From the NCBI RefSeq assembly GCF_964028195.1, contig NZ_OZ034750.1, positions 1,178,001 to 1,242,000 of the forward strand: 64,000 bases of DNA, written 5' to 3'. The notes beneath the pieces were generated by a model that worked only from the letters and a program-made list of their open reading frames with translations, searched no databases and was not told where the DNA came from. Positions 19,418-29,270 of this stretch are shown piece after piece. Position 1 is the stretch's first letter. Each line of letters starts with the position of its first letter. The position numbers and the translations under genes are program-made. The DNA is from Wolbachia endosymbiont (group A) of Pogonocherus hispidulus. GTDB taxonomy: Bacteria; Pseudomonadota; Alphaproteobacteria; Rickettsiales; Anaplasmataceae.

Positions 19418-19868
19418 CGTTTAGCCATGAATATTAAGAAATTTACCAAGTGGAAAAAAAGGCAAAAGAAACCCTAGTCACTGTCTATTTTCTGTATTGG
19501 CGTTTTTTAAGTCTTAAACACTGCAATTTAGCTGCTTTTAAGTGCAACTAACCTTAGCTAAAATGTTTAAGAAATTTACTAGGCAGAAAAAAAGGCAAAA
19601 GAAACCCCGTGGTAATTAGTGTTCACTTCCTAATCCTGCAAATTGGCGTACTATACTGTCTTAAACGACTTATAAGCGCGTTTCAGCTTATATAGGTAAA
19701 AACCTAGAAATATTGTGAAGACATAAGGTGCACATAGTGCAAAAAATTAAAAATAAGACGCCAACTACGTTGTTTTCTTGCTGTTTAATCTGCACAGATG
19801 AAGATAACTGAATACCTTCAGTATCATGGTAAGAGAACTGGCGGAGTTTGTCAAGTAAGTTTTTCACT
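19418..19868 (-). repeat. Dispersed non-coding element R1
   Basis: One of three copies (R1 here, R2 28795-29270, R3 43430-43890) of a roughly 450-480 base element without an open reading frame. All begin with a promoter-like sequence. All contain the palindrome gtgcacatagtgcaa or a close form and end with two similar pyrimidine tracts resembling ttttgccttttttttc, each followed by tttggtaaatt or ttagtaaatt. R1 lies on the minus strand, its start about 15 bases from the convergent end of the repeat block. Confidence 0.85.
19826..19854 (-). promoter_or_regulatory. Sigma-70-like promoter of element R1
   Basis: -35 TTGACA at 19849-19854 and -10 TACCAT at 19826-19831, spacer exactly 17 bases. The same arrangement is kept in R2 and R3. 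Confidence 0.6.
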
Positions 19869-20002
19869 TCTACGGACTACTTGAATAACGGCTACAATGT
19901 TTGTACAATTGTGCGTTATGCGCTGACCCATTTGTTGTGCTTAACAAAAGCAAATGTTCGTACAATACACACTGGAATCTGTTACCCTGCAAAAAGAAAC
20001 CT

Positions 20003-21832
20003 CTACTCCTTATTCTTCGCCCTTCCTGCACGTTTGCGTTCATTTGGATCGAGGAATTTCTTGCGTAAACGTATAGATTTTGGGGTTACTTCTACCAATT
20101 CATCATCGTCTATATACGCTATCATATCCTCCAGTGTCATCATCTTTGGAGGAGTGAGTTTTATGGCTTCATCACTACCTGAAGCTCTTACGTTTGTTAA
20201 TTGCTTACCTTTTAGCACATTTATCTCCAAATCATTGTCACGGCTATGCTGGCCGACAACCATGCCACAATATACCTTATCCTGTGGCTTGATAAACATA
20301 ATTCCCCTGTCTTGCAAATTGAAAATTGCATACGCCACAGCCTCACCCTTATCTGTAGAAATTAAAACTCCATTGCGCCTTCCAGAAATTGGACCTTTAT
20401 GTGGAGCATAGCTGTGAAATAAACGGTTAATTATGCCTGTGCCCCGAGAATCAGTTAAAAACTCTCCTTGATAACCAATTAATCCTCTTGATGGCACTAA
20501 AAACGTTAATCTTGTCCTGCCATTGCCAGAAGGTCTCATGTCAGTCACTTCACCTTTTCGGAAGCTGAGTTTTTCCATGATAATTCCACTATATTCATCA
20601 TCTACATCAATTACTACTTCCTCTATAGGTTCAAGTTTTTTGCCATCTTCTTCCTTAAATAGCACGCGAGGGCGTGATACTGAAAGCTCAAAACCTTCTC
20701 TCCTCATATTTTCAATTAACACTCCAAGCTGTAGCTCACCACGTCCACCTACTTCAAACGCTTCACCACTTGATGCCAAAGTTACGGTAATTGCAACATT
20801 TGTTTCTGCTTCTGCATATAAACGATCCTTTATAACGGTTGAGGTAAGCTTTGTTCCCTCTTGTCCGGCAAAAGGTGAATCATTAACACTCAGAGTAATC
20901 GCCATTGTCGGCGGATCAACTGGAGTTGATCTTACTGCAGTTGTAACCTCTGGTGCTGCTATAGTGTCAGAAACTGAAGCTTTCTCAAGTCCTGCAATTG
21001 CAATTATGTCTCCCGCCACAGCTTGTTCTACTGGAATACGTTTCAAGCCAGAAAATGAGAGCAACTTAGTTAATCTCCCTCGTTCAATTACTTTACCGTC
21101 CAGATCAAGTACCTCAAGATCTGAATTGACTTTTGCAACGCCCTGATAAACCTTTCCTGTCAATATTCTGCCAAGAAACTTATCAGACTCAAGTAGAGTG
21201 ACCAACATAGCAAAAGGGGCATTTTGATCATAAACAGAAGGTTTTATATAATCTATAACCGTTGAAAATAATGGGTTTAAATCTTTTCTTTCATCAGAAA
21301 GCTCCTTGGCACACCAGCCATTTCTACCTGAAGCATACAACACTGGAAAATCTAGCTGCTCGTTGGTTGCATCAAGGTTAAAAAACAACTCATATATTTC
21401 ATTTAATACTTCATCAATTCTGCTGTCTGGTCGGTCGACCTTATTGATTATCACAATTGGCTTCAAATTTGCTTTTAGTGCTTTTGACAACACAAATTTA
21501 GTTTGTGGCATGGGACCTTCTGCAGCGTCAACCAGCAGCAACACACCATCTGCCATGCACAATACCCTTTCTACTTCTCCACCAAAGTCCGCATGCCCTG
21601 GCGTATCAATAATATTGATCTTTTCATCGCCCCACATTATTGATGTGCATTTTGCAAGTATTGTAATTCCGCGTTCACGCTCTTGATCACCACTATCCAT
21701 CACTCGTTCTTGAACTTCTTGATTCTCGCGGAACGTGCCACTTTGTTTTAGCATGTTATCAAGTAAAGTAGTTTTACCGTGGTCAACGTGTGCGATTATT
21801 GCTATATTTCGGATCGATTTAAATTCGTTCAT
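20003..21832 (-). CDS. typA: Ribosome-associated GTPase TypA/BipA
   Basis: 609 residues, the normal length. GTPase motifs: G1 AHVDHGKTTL, G2 ERGITI, G3 DTPGHADFGGEV, G4 NKVD. Elongation factor G-like domains follow, and a BipA-specific C-terminus with RGLIGYQGEFLTDSRGTG. It is a translational GTPase acting in 50S subunit assembly and stress or cold adaptation. The start MNEFKSIRNIAIIAHVDHG is typical. It is a single-gene unit with no partner beside it. Confidence 0.96.
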   Translation of the reverse strand: MNEFKSIRNIAIIAHVDHGKTTLLDNMLKQSGTFRENQEVQERVMDSGDQERERGITILAKCTSIMWGDEKINIIDTPGHADFGGEVERVLCMADGVLLLVDAAEGPMPQTKFVLSKALKANLKPIVIINKVDRPDSRIDEVLNEIYELFFNLDATNEQLDFPVLYASGRNGWCAKELSDERKDLNPLFSTVIDYIKPSVYDQNAPFAMLVTLLESDKFLGRILTGKVYQGVAKVNSDLEVLDLDGKVIERGRLTKLLSFSGLKRIPVEQAVAGDIIAIAGLEKASVSDTIAAPEVTTAVRSTPVDPPTMAITLSVNDSPFAGQEGTKLTSTVIKDRLYAEAETNVAITVTLASSGEAFEVGGRGELQLGVLIENMRREGFELSVSRPRVLFKEEDGKKLEPIEEVVIDVDDEYSGIIMEKLSFRKGEVTDMRPSGNGRTRLTFLVPSRGLIGYQGEFLTDSRGTGIINRLFHSYAPHKGPISGRRNGVLISTDKGEAVAYAIFNLQDRGIMFIKPQDKVYCGMVVGQHSRDNDLEINVLKGKQLTNVRASGSDEAIKLTPPKMMTLEDMIAYIDDDELVEVTPKSIRLRKKFLDPNERKRAGRAKNKE

Positions 21833-21937
21833 TTTCTATCATTTCAAAATTAATTTAGTAATAAGTATACATAAAATACACTTGGAGTAAATAACTAAAG
21901 CTGTGTATAGGTGCTGTGTTTCCAAGATATTATAGGA

Positions 21938-22534
21938 TTACTTTGTTAAATATTCTCTACTCCCAGGTTTTGTTATGGGCAGTTGTTTTAATTCACTTGG
22001 AAGTTCTTCCCCGCTGTAGTTTTGGATGTTCAGTTCAATCAAAGATATGACAGGAAAAGGCAGTTTCGTTTCACTATTCCTCTTTATTAGAGAAGCTTCA
22101 GCAATGACTTTACCTCCCTCCCCTTCTGCACATTTCACTGCTTCAAGTGAAGACTTGCCTGTGGTTATCACATCCTCGATAAGTAATATTTTCTCACCTT
22201 TTTTGATCTTAAATCCACGGCGTAATTCAAACTTACCATTAACACGCTCGCAAAACATTGTCTTTATTCCAAGCTGCCTGCCAATCTCATAACCTACAAC
22301 TATTCCGCCAATTGCAGGAGATAGTATTAAATCTATTGAGCTATTTAATTCTTTTTTTATTTTATCTGCTAATAATGCGCAAACTTTCATGGCTCTGCTT
22401 GGATTTTCAAAAATCTTCGCACACTGTATGTATGTGTCACTATGCAGTCCGGATGATAAAACAAAATGCCCATGCAAAATTGCTTCTGCTTCTTTAAATT
22501 CTTTTATTATTAGGTTATTTTCGTCTAATATCAT
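21938..22534 (-). CDS. pyrE: Orotate phosphoribosyltransferase
   Basis: 198 residues. The PRPP-binding motif ILLIEDVITTGKSSLEA lies at about 115-131, and the substrate loop includes FVLSSGLHSDTYIQC. It converts orotate and PRPP to orotidine monophosphate in de novo pyrimidine synthesis. It begins 3 bases after the stop of the symporter gene and is close to pyrC (23929-25254), which makes the substrate precursor, so the three are probably one operon. Confidence 0.95.
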   Translation of the reverse strand: MILDENNLIIKEFKEAEAILHGHFVLSSGLHSDTYIQCAKIFENPSRAMKVCALLADKIKKELNSSIDLILSPAIGGIVVGYEIGRQLGIKTMFCERVNGKFELRRGFKIKKGEKILLIEDVITTGKSSLEAVKCAEGEGGKVIAEASLIKRNSETKLPFPVISLIELNIQNYSGEELPSELKQLPITKPGSREYLTK

Positions 22535-22537
22535 TTT

Positions 22538-23722
22538 TTAAGTTTCACTATTACATTCTTTATTAATTATCTGAGTGATACAAATATCAGACCACACGTT
22601 TATTGCAGTTTCAAACATATCGATGATTGTATAAATAGGCAAAATCAGTCCCATAATATGCAGAGGAACATTCATCGACATGAGATAACTGGTTGCCATA
22701 AAATAGCACCCCATCGGCACTCCAGCGTTACCAATTGCTGCACTAGTTGCTAAAAAAATCCATATAAACATTTCGCTTAAGGAAAATGCGCATCCATTCA
22801 TCTCTGCAACAAACATTACAGTGATTAGTATAAATGCAGCACATGCATTCATATTAATTGTTGTGCATATTGGTAAAATAAAGGACGACAATTTCTTTGG
22901 CACCTTTAGCTTATTTTGCACACAGTCTATAGTTGTTGGCAATGTTGCACTGGATGATTTAGAAAAAAACGCAAGTGTGAGTGCCGGCATAACCCCTTTC
23001 AGCGTTTGAATTGGTGATATGCCTTTATACCACATAAGTAGCGGTAAAATCAGAAATGCCTGCACAAAATTTGCAGACATTATGCAAACAAAATACCATA
23101 AAAGACTGTAGAACTCGCTACCACCTTTTAATTCGTGCAAAAAACATGTAATAAAAGACCACACAGCAAGTGGAACAAGCTTTAGTAACCCCTGAGCAAT
23201 TTTAAGTAACGTATCGAAAAGTGCAGAGAATATTTGATGTAATATGTCCTGCTTTTCTTTTGAAAGTGAAACAATAGCTCCACCCATCAAAAAAGCGATC
23301 AATATGCTACCAATAACGTTATTTTCAAGAAAAACTTGCACAAAATTCGAAGGAATGAGTGATTTTAAGTATGAAAAGTAACTGTAATTGTTATTATCCA
23401 AACTTCCTATCGTGTTACATATGAAATTTTTTTTCACTGGGTCTATTAGCAGGTAAAACGATAATGCAACAAACGCAGCTATAATAGTTGTAAGCAGCGT
23501 ATAAAATAGTGTTTTCTTAACTAAGGTTTTAATTTCGATTGAGTCTTTAAGTCCTGAAATTGTGGAAACTATTGATAGAAAAACTAAAGGTAAACTTATT
23601 AATTTCAACAAACTAACAAATATGTCACTAAACAGCTTTGCTATTTCAAATATAATCTCACTGTTTAAATAGTAAGCAACTATTGCAAACAGTATAGAAA
23701 AGAGTATTGCAAACTTGTGCAT
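22538..23722 (-). CDS. Dicarboxylate/amino acid:cation symporter (DAACS family)
   Basis: 394 residues with about eight membrane helices. The serine-rich re-entrant motif (FFSKSSSATLPTT), the conserved ICTTINMNACAAF helix and the PMGCYFMATSYLM region are characteristic of glutamate/aspartate/C4-dicarboxylate:H+ or Na+ symporters (GltP/DctA). It would import amino or organic acids from the host cytosol, an expected carbon source for Wolbachia. Aspartate as a substrate would also feed pyrimidine synthesis, which fits its position between pyrC and pyrE; that link is inference. Confidence 0.9.
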   Translation of the reverse strand: MHKFAILFSILFAIVAYYLNSEIIFEIAKLFSDIFVSLLKLISLPLVFLSIVSTISGLKDSIEIKTLVKKTLFYTLLTTIIAAFVALSFYLLIDPVKKNFICNTIGSLDNNNYSYFSYLKSLIPSNFVQVFLENNVIGSILIAFLMGGAIVSLSKEKQDILHQIFSALFDTLLKIAQGLLKLVPLAVWSFITCFLHELKGGSEFYSLLWYFVCIMSANFVQAFLILPLLMWYKGISPIQTLKGVMPALTLAFFSKSSSATLPTTIDCVQNKLKVPKKLSSFILPICTTINMNACAAFILITVMFVAEMNGCAFSLSEMFIWIFLATSAAIGNAGVPMGCYFMATSYLMSMNVPLHIMGLILPIYTIIDMFETAINVWSDICITQIINKECNSET

Positions 23723-23928
23723 TGAAAATAAAACTTCAAAGTAACATTATACAACAATTTTGCTGTTTTGGAATCAGATTGATAGACAAAATAACTTTAT
23801 AGATTAGGGAAAGATAAGAGGATGCGTTTATTCGGAGACAGTGGAATTGACTAAGATTTCTTAATTTAAATTTAGGTGCACTTAGCCCATTCTGGTGATA
23901 ACAAATTGGAATAGATAAGGTATGATAA

Positions 23929-25254
23929 CTAACTCTTCTGTGAGTATATAGTTTTGCCGGACACAACAGTACGTACCACGTGTCCTTTTACTTTGCGCCC
24001 ATCGAAAGGGGAATTCTTTGATTTACTAGCAAAGTTGTCAATTTTAATTTCCCATTCATGATTGAGGTCAACTAAAATTAAGTCTGCAGCAAGGTTTTTT
24101 TGTATACGACCACGTGGTATGTGTATTATATCTGCAGGCTTATATGTCAATTTTGCGAGCACATCAAGTAGACCCATTTGCCCACTGTGATAGAGTTCAA
24201 GTGAAAGGGGAAGCATTGTTTCAAGGCCAACAATACCAAATGCAGCATTTTCAAGTGGCAGATCTTTAGAATTACGATCATGCGGAGCGTGATCGGTTGC
24301 AATGCAATCAATCACACCTGTCTTTAAACCTTCAATCATAGCTAAACGATCTTCTTCAGTGCGAAGTGGCGGGTTCATTTTTGCAATTGCTCCATGTTGT
24401 TTTACTATATCTTCAGTCAAAGTGAAGTGATGAGGGGTTACTTCGCACGTAACATTTAATCCCAAATCTTTTGCACGTTTAATAGCATCAAGTGAATCTT
24501 TTGAAGAGACATGCAAAACATGGTAGTGCACATTTTTCATATCTTTCATCAGTAGTATATCGCGACTCACCATAACAGATTCTGATGCACCCAAGATTCC
24601 CTTTACTCCTAATTCTTCAGAAATTTTACCCTCGTTGATTGCACCACCAGCAGATAAATTTAAATCTTCTGCATGTTGAGCAATAGGGACATTCAGCATA
24701 CTTGAATAAAGCAGCGCCTGTCTCATAATCATTGGGTTCATAACTGGCATGCCATCATCAGTGAACCCAACCGCACCTACTTCCTTTAAAAGTGCCATTT
24801 CAGTCAACTTTTCTTCCGAAGTGGTGATTTTAGCGTAAAATTCAACGTTTACATGTGAAGTTTCAAATGCTCTATATTTCAAATATTTAGCTAAAATAAC
24901 ACTATCAATTGCTGGAACAGTGTTCGGCTGACAAACTACAGTTGTAACGCCTCCCGCAGCTGCAGATTTGCTGCCTGTATATATAGTTTCTTTATGCTCC
25001 TGACCTGGTTCACGAAAATGTACGTGAATGTCAATAAGGCCTGGCATTAGAACAAGCCCTTTACAATCTATTGTTTCGTCAACTCCACTTGTTGAAAATA
25101 ATGATTCACCAAAGTCAACAATTTTATCCCCTTCAGTCAATAATGAACCTTTTATATCAAGTTTAGTTTCCGGGTCGATAATACGAGCATTAGTATACGC
25201 AATTTTATAGCCTTCCTTTTGCCCTGTTTGCAGCAAATTCCAAGTTTGAGTCAT
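23929..25254 (-). CDS. pyrC: Dihydroorotase
   Basis: 441 residues, class I (longer) dihydroorotase of the amidohydrolase superfamily. Metal site IDIHVHFREPG, the carboxylated-lysine region replaced by GAVGFTDDGMPV, and the late ATDHAPH motif with the catalytic Asp. It cyclises carbamoyl-aspartate to dihydroorotate. The frame opens upstream to 25308, but the MTQTWNLLQTG start at 25254 is the more likely. It lies upstream of the symporter and pyrE on the same strand, with a gap of about 200 bases and no other gene between. Confidence 0.94.
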   Translation of the reverse strand: MTQTWNLLQTGQKEGYKIAYTNARIIDPETKLDIKGSLLTEGDKIVDFGESLFSTSGVDETIDCKGLVLMPGLIDIHVHFREPGQEHKETIYTGSKSAAAGGVTTVVCQPNTVPAIDSVILAKYLKYRAFETSHVNVEFYAKITTSEEKLTEMALLKEVGAVGFTDDGMPVMNPMIMRQALLYSSMLNVPIAQHAEDLNLSAGGAINEGKISEELGVKGILGASESVMVSRDILLMKDMKNVHYHVLHVSSKDSLDAIKRAKDLGLNVTCEVTPHHFTLTEDIVKQHGAIAKMNPPLRTEEDRLAMIEGLKTGVIDCIATDHAPHDRNSKDLPLENAAFGIVGLETMLPLSLELYHSGQMGLLDVLAKLTYKPADIIHIPRGRIQKNLAADLILVDLNHEWEIKIDNFASKSKNSPFDGRKVKGHVVRTVVSGKTIYSQKS

Positions 25255-25376
25255 TATATTTGAGTATCGATTATAAAATAAATCTAAAGTTTTTTTAACA
25301 AAACACAACCAAATAAAAACGCAGACTAAAGTTGCGAGAGCTGTCTTGAATTAAAATTGTCCCAAAAATTTGGCTC

Positions 25377-26624
25377 TTATAACCGAGTTACTTCAGTTTT
25401 AACGTTAATGTGTGAAACTCTTAGCTCTGTTGGAGGATTTTCTAGCTGAACATCTAACTTATTCTGTATGTTCAATAAACAAATTAAAGCTGAATCAAAA
25501 TCTTCATCAAACTGCTTCGCTTCATGCATACCATCGATTATTTCCTCTAATTCTTCCACATCATCCATTTCTTGCGGCGTACTTTTTAATATCGCTTTTA
25601 TTTGGTTTAAGTTTTGACGAATTTTCTCCTGATATCCAACAATTCTCTCTTGATATATATCAATCATTTTTTGACATGCGTTGCCTCTAAATGGATGTTC
25701 TTTTTTCTCTTTTATGTAAGAACTTTGAAAGTCTTTACAGTTAAGGATTGCTTCTCTATGTTTTTTTATGTCATTAATTGCACTGACTATCGACTTATCT
25801 ATTTTCTTCAAATTTTTTTCCCGTTCTTCTCTTTTAATTATACTTTTGGATTCATTTTTCATTTGGTTCATTTTGTCATACAGGTTTCTGCATTCTTTAT
25901 AAGATATCAGTGGTCGCAATGCTTTATCTTGCAACCTATCGTAAGCTGCCCTCAATTTTTCATCCGCTAATACTTTTACAGCACTTTTTCTTTCGTTCTG
26001 TGACTTGGGGTATTTTTTATTTAATAGATTGACACGATTCAACAAGAAAGTCTTAGCAGAATTTTCCTTATGCTCTTTTAGCTCTTCTAATGTAATTCCT
26101 ATTTCCTCTTCCAGTGACTCTATGTACTTCAAAATTTGTTCATAATCTTGCCAATTAGAAGTAATGGATGCTTTTTTTTCGATTTTACGCTTGTTTATAG
26201 GCTTATTTAGAGGCCTATTAAATAATTTTACATCTACCTCTTGTGGATCAATTGCATTCGGCGTAATATTTTTATTATGTTGATCTTCGAAAAAAGCTTG
26301 TACCTGTTTTTTTAATGTTAATACGTTATTTAATTTACTCTCGATGTTACGAGTTTTTCCAATAGTATTATCAACATTTCTTGCTGCTTTGCTGTTCTTT
26401 TTATCTTTCTCAATTTGTTTTTCAAACGTGCTCCACAGTTTATCTCTTAACTGTTTCCTGTTGCTATCACACAGCTCGTTGATCTGACTTTCAAAATCAT
26501 TCTTATCCTTAAATCCCAAAATAGTATAAGGATTTAGAATTTCTTGTTTGTAATCTTGTAATGTTGTGTTACCACTTATATTAAATAGATTACAAGAAAA
26601 ACCATTTCGTGTAGCTGTAGTCAT
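25377..26624 (-). CDS. Lysine/glutamate-rich coiled-coil protein, J-like fragments
   Basis: 415 residues, highly charged and mostly predicted helical, without signal or membrane segments. NPYTILGFKDKNDFESQI near residue 31 resembles the start of a J-domain (xPYxxLG), and KVLADEKLRAAYDRLQ near 218 resembles its last helix, but the HPD tripeptide is absent and about 180 residues intervene. It could be a degenerate J-domain protein with a long coiled insertion, or the similarity could be accidental. No other family recognised. A single gene between pyrC and divergent ccmF. Candidate cytosolic or secreted structural protein; function unknown. Confidence 0.6.
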   Translation of the reverse strand: MTTATRNGFSCNLFNISGNTTLQDYKQEILNPYTILGFKDKNDFESQINELCDSNRKQLRDKLWSTFEKQIEKDKKNSKAARNVDNTIGKTRNIESKLNNVLTLKKQVQAFFEDQHNKNITPNAIDPQEVDVKLFNRPLNKPINKRKIEKKASITSNWQDYEQILKYIESLEEEIGITLEELKEHKENSAKTFLLNRVNLLNKKYPKSQNERKSAVKVLADEKLRAAYDRLQDKALRPLISYKECRNLYDKMNQMKNESKSIIKREEREKNLKKIDKSIVSAINDIKKHREAILNCKDFQSSYIKEKKEHPFRGNACQKMIDIYQERIVGYQEKIRQNLNQIKAILKSTPQEMDDVEELEEIIDGMHEAKQFDEDFDSALICLLNIQNKLDVQLENPPTELRVSHINVKTEVTRL

Positions 26625-26825
26625 AATATTACCTCAATATTAACGTTGTATAATAAAAGTATAAAAGTTTAATACTTAATTTTTACTTACTGCTGACATG
26701 GTTAGCACAGTTAACTGTGAAGATATCAGAAATATCAATAGCAAAAAATTATATATTTTGCTCCTATATTAAAACTTTAATTCCTAGTTCGTTATCAGTA
26801 ATATTTATATAAACAACTATAATTT

Positions 26826-28769
26826 ATGCCTGAATTTGGGAATATATTGCTATTGGTAGCCTGCTTATTGTCTTTGACATATTTGTTTTTACCGCTCAGT
26901 TCTTGTCGGTTTATTACCACTGCCATATTTTTTTGTGTATCAACATCAATGGCTATTTTAATCTACTGCCACATTACAAATGATTTCTCACTTGAAAACG
27001 TATACTACCACTCACACACAACAAAACCTTTGATCTATAAGATTTGTGGTGTTTGGGGCAATAAAGAAGGGTCTATGTTGCTTTGGACATTAGTGCTTAC
27101 CTTTTACCTATTTCTGATGGGTATTTTTACTGATAACGACAGTAAATTGAAGAAAGTATCCTTGATCACCCAAGGCTTGATTTGCTTTTGTTTTTTACTG
27201 TTCACTTTAATTGAATCCAGCCCCTTCACTAAAATGCCAAGCGTTGAAAAAGATGGATCGGGTTTTAATCCGATATTGCAAGATATAGGCCTTGCTATTC
27301 ATCCACCGATATTATATTTGGGGTACCTTGGATTTAGCGTTCCTTTTTCGCTCTCTATAGCTGGATTAATTGCAAATACTGAAGGAAATGTTTGGGCTAA
27401 AATTGTCAGGCCTTGGGTACTTATTTCTTGGTCGCTGCTCACTTTGGGCATCAGCTTGGGTAGCTGGTGGGCATATCGCGAACTTGGGTGGGGTGGATTT
27501 TGGTTTTGGGATCCAGTGGAAAACGTTTCTTTGATGCCGTGGCTAATTGCAGTGGCGCTGACGCATTTGTTGCTCGTGGTGCGAAATTTCAATACTTTAA
27601 GGAATTTTGCTATTTTACTTACGCTTACAACTTTTATATTGAGTGTGACTGGAACATTTCTAGTCCGCTCAGGAATACTCACCTCAGTGCACACGTTTGC
27701 AGATGACCCAAGGTATGGACTATATATATTAGCTCTACTTGGTATAATTACAGCCAGTAGCTTAGTAATATTTGTAGTGTTTACGAGAAAGAATCACACA
27801 TCTGCGATGTCATTCCAATGCTTGACACTGGAATCCAGAAAGAAACTTGCTACTCAAGTGACAGAGGGTAGAAGATTCTTTTCACGCCTTACGATGATGC
27901 TGATGAACAATTTATTATTCATCACTGCCTTTTTCATCGTGTTCGTTGGCACTTTATACCCTACAGTGCTTGAGTATTTAACTGGTGAATTAATTTCAGT
28001 TGGAGCACCATATTACAATTCTTTATTTAATCCTATTGCACTGGCTATTCTAGTGCTCACCATGATCGGGCAATACTGCCGTTGGCAGGGAAATAGTCTA
28101 TTGCCAATATTCCGTGAATATAGATTTTCATTCTGCAGTGCTGCAGCTATTTTGCCGTTTATCTTTCACATGGAGCTAATAATTGTGCTATCAATTACTA
28201 TCTCCATAGCATTATTAATCTTTGTTTTAGAAGCATACAGTAAAAGAATTCGTTTATTTAAGAGCGAATCAATTTTATTAGCAAGAAGAGTTTCTAAATC
28301 CTACTATGCAATGATGCTTGCTCATGCTGGAGTGGCAATTCTAGTGCTTGGTATAGCTTATTCAGTTGGTTGGCAGGAGAAAAAAGAAAATTACTTAAAA
28401 ATAGGGGATAGCATAACAGTCAATAAATTTAAAGTTACTTTGCAAAATATTGAGCTAATAAAAGAAAAAAATTTCCATGCAGTGAGAGGTACAATGGATA
28501 TCAGGAATTTGCTGAATAACAAGATATTGGGTGAAGTAACTCCTGAATATAGATTTTACCTTGCGGAAGGTCAGAAAAATGTTGAAAGCAGTATCTACCA
28601 CAATTTGCTTTCTGATATTTATGTTGTAATTGGAGAGATTGATAAGAGTAAGAGCAAAATTGCAGCTAAAGTGCACTATAAACCTGGAATGTCTATAATC
28701 TGGCTTGGATCCTTTCTCATCGCTTTTGGTTCGCTCCTTGCCGCTTTTCCTTTATTGAGAAGATTTTAA
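26826..28769 (+). CDS. ccmF: Cytochrome c maturation heme lyase subunit CcmF
   Basis: 647 residues with about 14 membrane helices. The tryptophan-rich WWD domain WGGFWFWDPVENVSLMPW and flanking helices hold the heme presented to CcmH/CcmI for attachment to apocytochrome c on the periplasmic side. GVWGNKEGSMLLW and SPFTKMP are also conserved. After FVVFTRKN, 12-13 residues (SAMSFQCLTLESRK) derive from an in-frame palindromic repeat at 27805-27842. No other ccm gene is adjacent, consistent with the dispersed ccm genes of Rickettsiales. Confidence 0.95.
   Translation: MPEFGNILLLVACLLSLTYLFLPLSSCRFITTAIFFCVSTSMAILIYCHITNDFSLENVYYHSHTTKPLIYKICGVWGNKEGSMLLWTLVLTFYLFLMGIFTDNDSKLKKVSLITQGLICFCFLLFTLIESSPFTKMPSVEKDGSGFNPILQDIGLAIHPPILYLGYLGFSVPFSLSIAGLIANTEGNVWAKIVRPWVLISWSLLTLGISLGSWWAYRELGWGGFWFWDPVENVSLMPWLIAVALTHLLLVVRNFNTLRNFAILLTLTTFILSVTGTFLVRSGILTSVHTFADDPRYGLYILALLGIITASSLVIFVVFTRKNHTSAMSFQCLTLESRKKLATQVTEGRRFFSRLTMMLMNNLLFITAFFIVFVGTLYPTVLEYLTGELISVGAPYYNSLFNPIALAILVLTMIGQYCRWQGNSLLPIFREYRFSFCSAAAILPFIFHMELIIVLSITISIALLIFVLEAYSKRIRLFKSESILLARRVSKSYYAMMLAHAGVAILVLGIAYSVGWQEKKENYLKIGDSITVNKFKVTLQNIELIKEKNFHAVRGTMDIRNLLNNKILGEVTPEYRFYLAEGQKNVESSIYHNLLSDIYVVIGEIDKSKSKIAAKVHYKPGMSIIWLGSFLIAFGSLLAAFPLLRRF
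27805..27842 (+). repeat. In-frame palindromic insert in ccmF
   Basis: gtcattccaatgcttgacac followed by tggaatcc is the same palindrome that occurs between genes as cattccagtgcttgacactg. It lies in the loop between two membrane helices and keeps the frame open. Confidence 0.85.
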
Positions 28770-28794
28770 TAGGACTCCTTTATACTATAACGAA

Positions 28795-29270
28795 AAAACT
28801 TACTTGACACCCTTCGCCAGTCCCCTTATCATAGAGTTGAAGCTATTTATTTATCTTCGCAATCTGCAGATTAAAACGACAAAGGGAACTTTGTATTTGG
28901 CGTAAATCATGCTTAATTTTTTGCACTATGTGCACCTCATGTCTTTATAAAACTTCTGGGTTTCTACCTATACAAGCCGAAACGCGCTTATAAAGCGTTT
29001 AAGACATCAAAAGACGTCAAATAGAACAAGGGAGAATTTGAATACTAGCTACCCTAGGTTTTCTTTGCCTTTTTTTCTGCTTAGTAAATTTCTTAAACAC
29101 TTGCGGTGTAGGTTAGTTGCAAGTTAAAAGCAGCTAAATCGCTCTTAATCAAGCGTTTTAGAATAAAAAAAACGCCGATATTTTAGCACATAGTAAATAG
29201 CCAACCACCACGGGGCTTCTTTTGCCTTTTTTTTCATTTGGTAAATTCCTTAATATTTATAGCTAAACGA
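28795..29270 (+). repeat. Dispersed non-coding element R2
   Basis: Second copy of the R element, starting 25 bases after ccmF ends. It carries the promoter-like start (28804-28832), the gcactatgtgcacc palindrome and the pyrimidine tracts near 29060 and 29230, and runs directly into a palindrome array. There are no open frames longer than about 40 codons. R2 and R3 are in the same orientation; R1 is reversed. Confidence 0.85.
28804..28832 (+). promoter_or_regulatory. Sigma-70-like promoter of element R2
   Basis: -35 TTGACA at 28804-28809 and -10 TATCAT at 28827-28832, spacer 17 bases. Confidence 0.62.

Noticed and set aside
19848..20411. 187-codon plus-strand open frame
   Set aside because: It is largely antisense to typA and its 5' part is in the R1 element; no family match.
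20523..21146. 207-codon plus-strand open frame
   Set aside because: Exactly antisense to typA, a codon-bias shadow.
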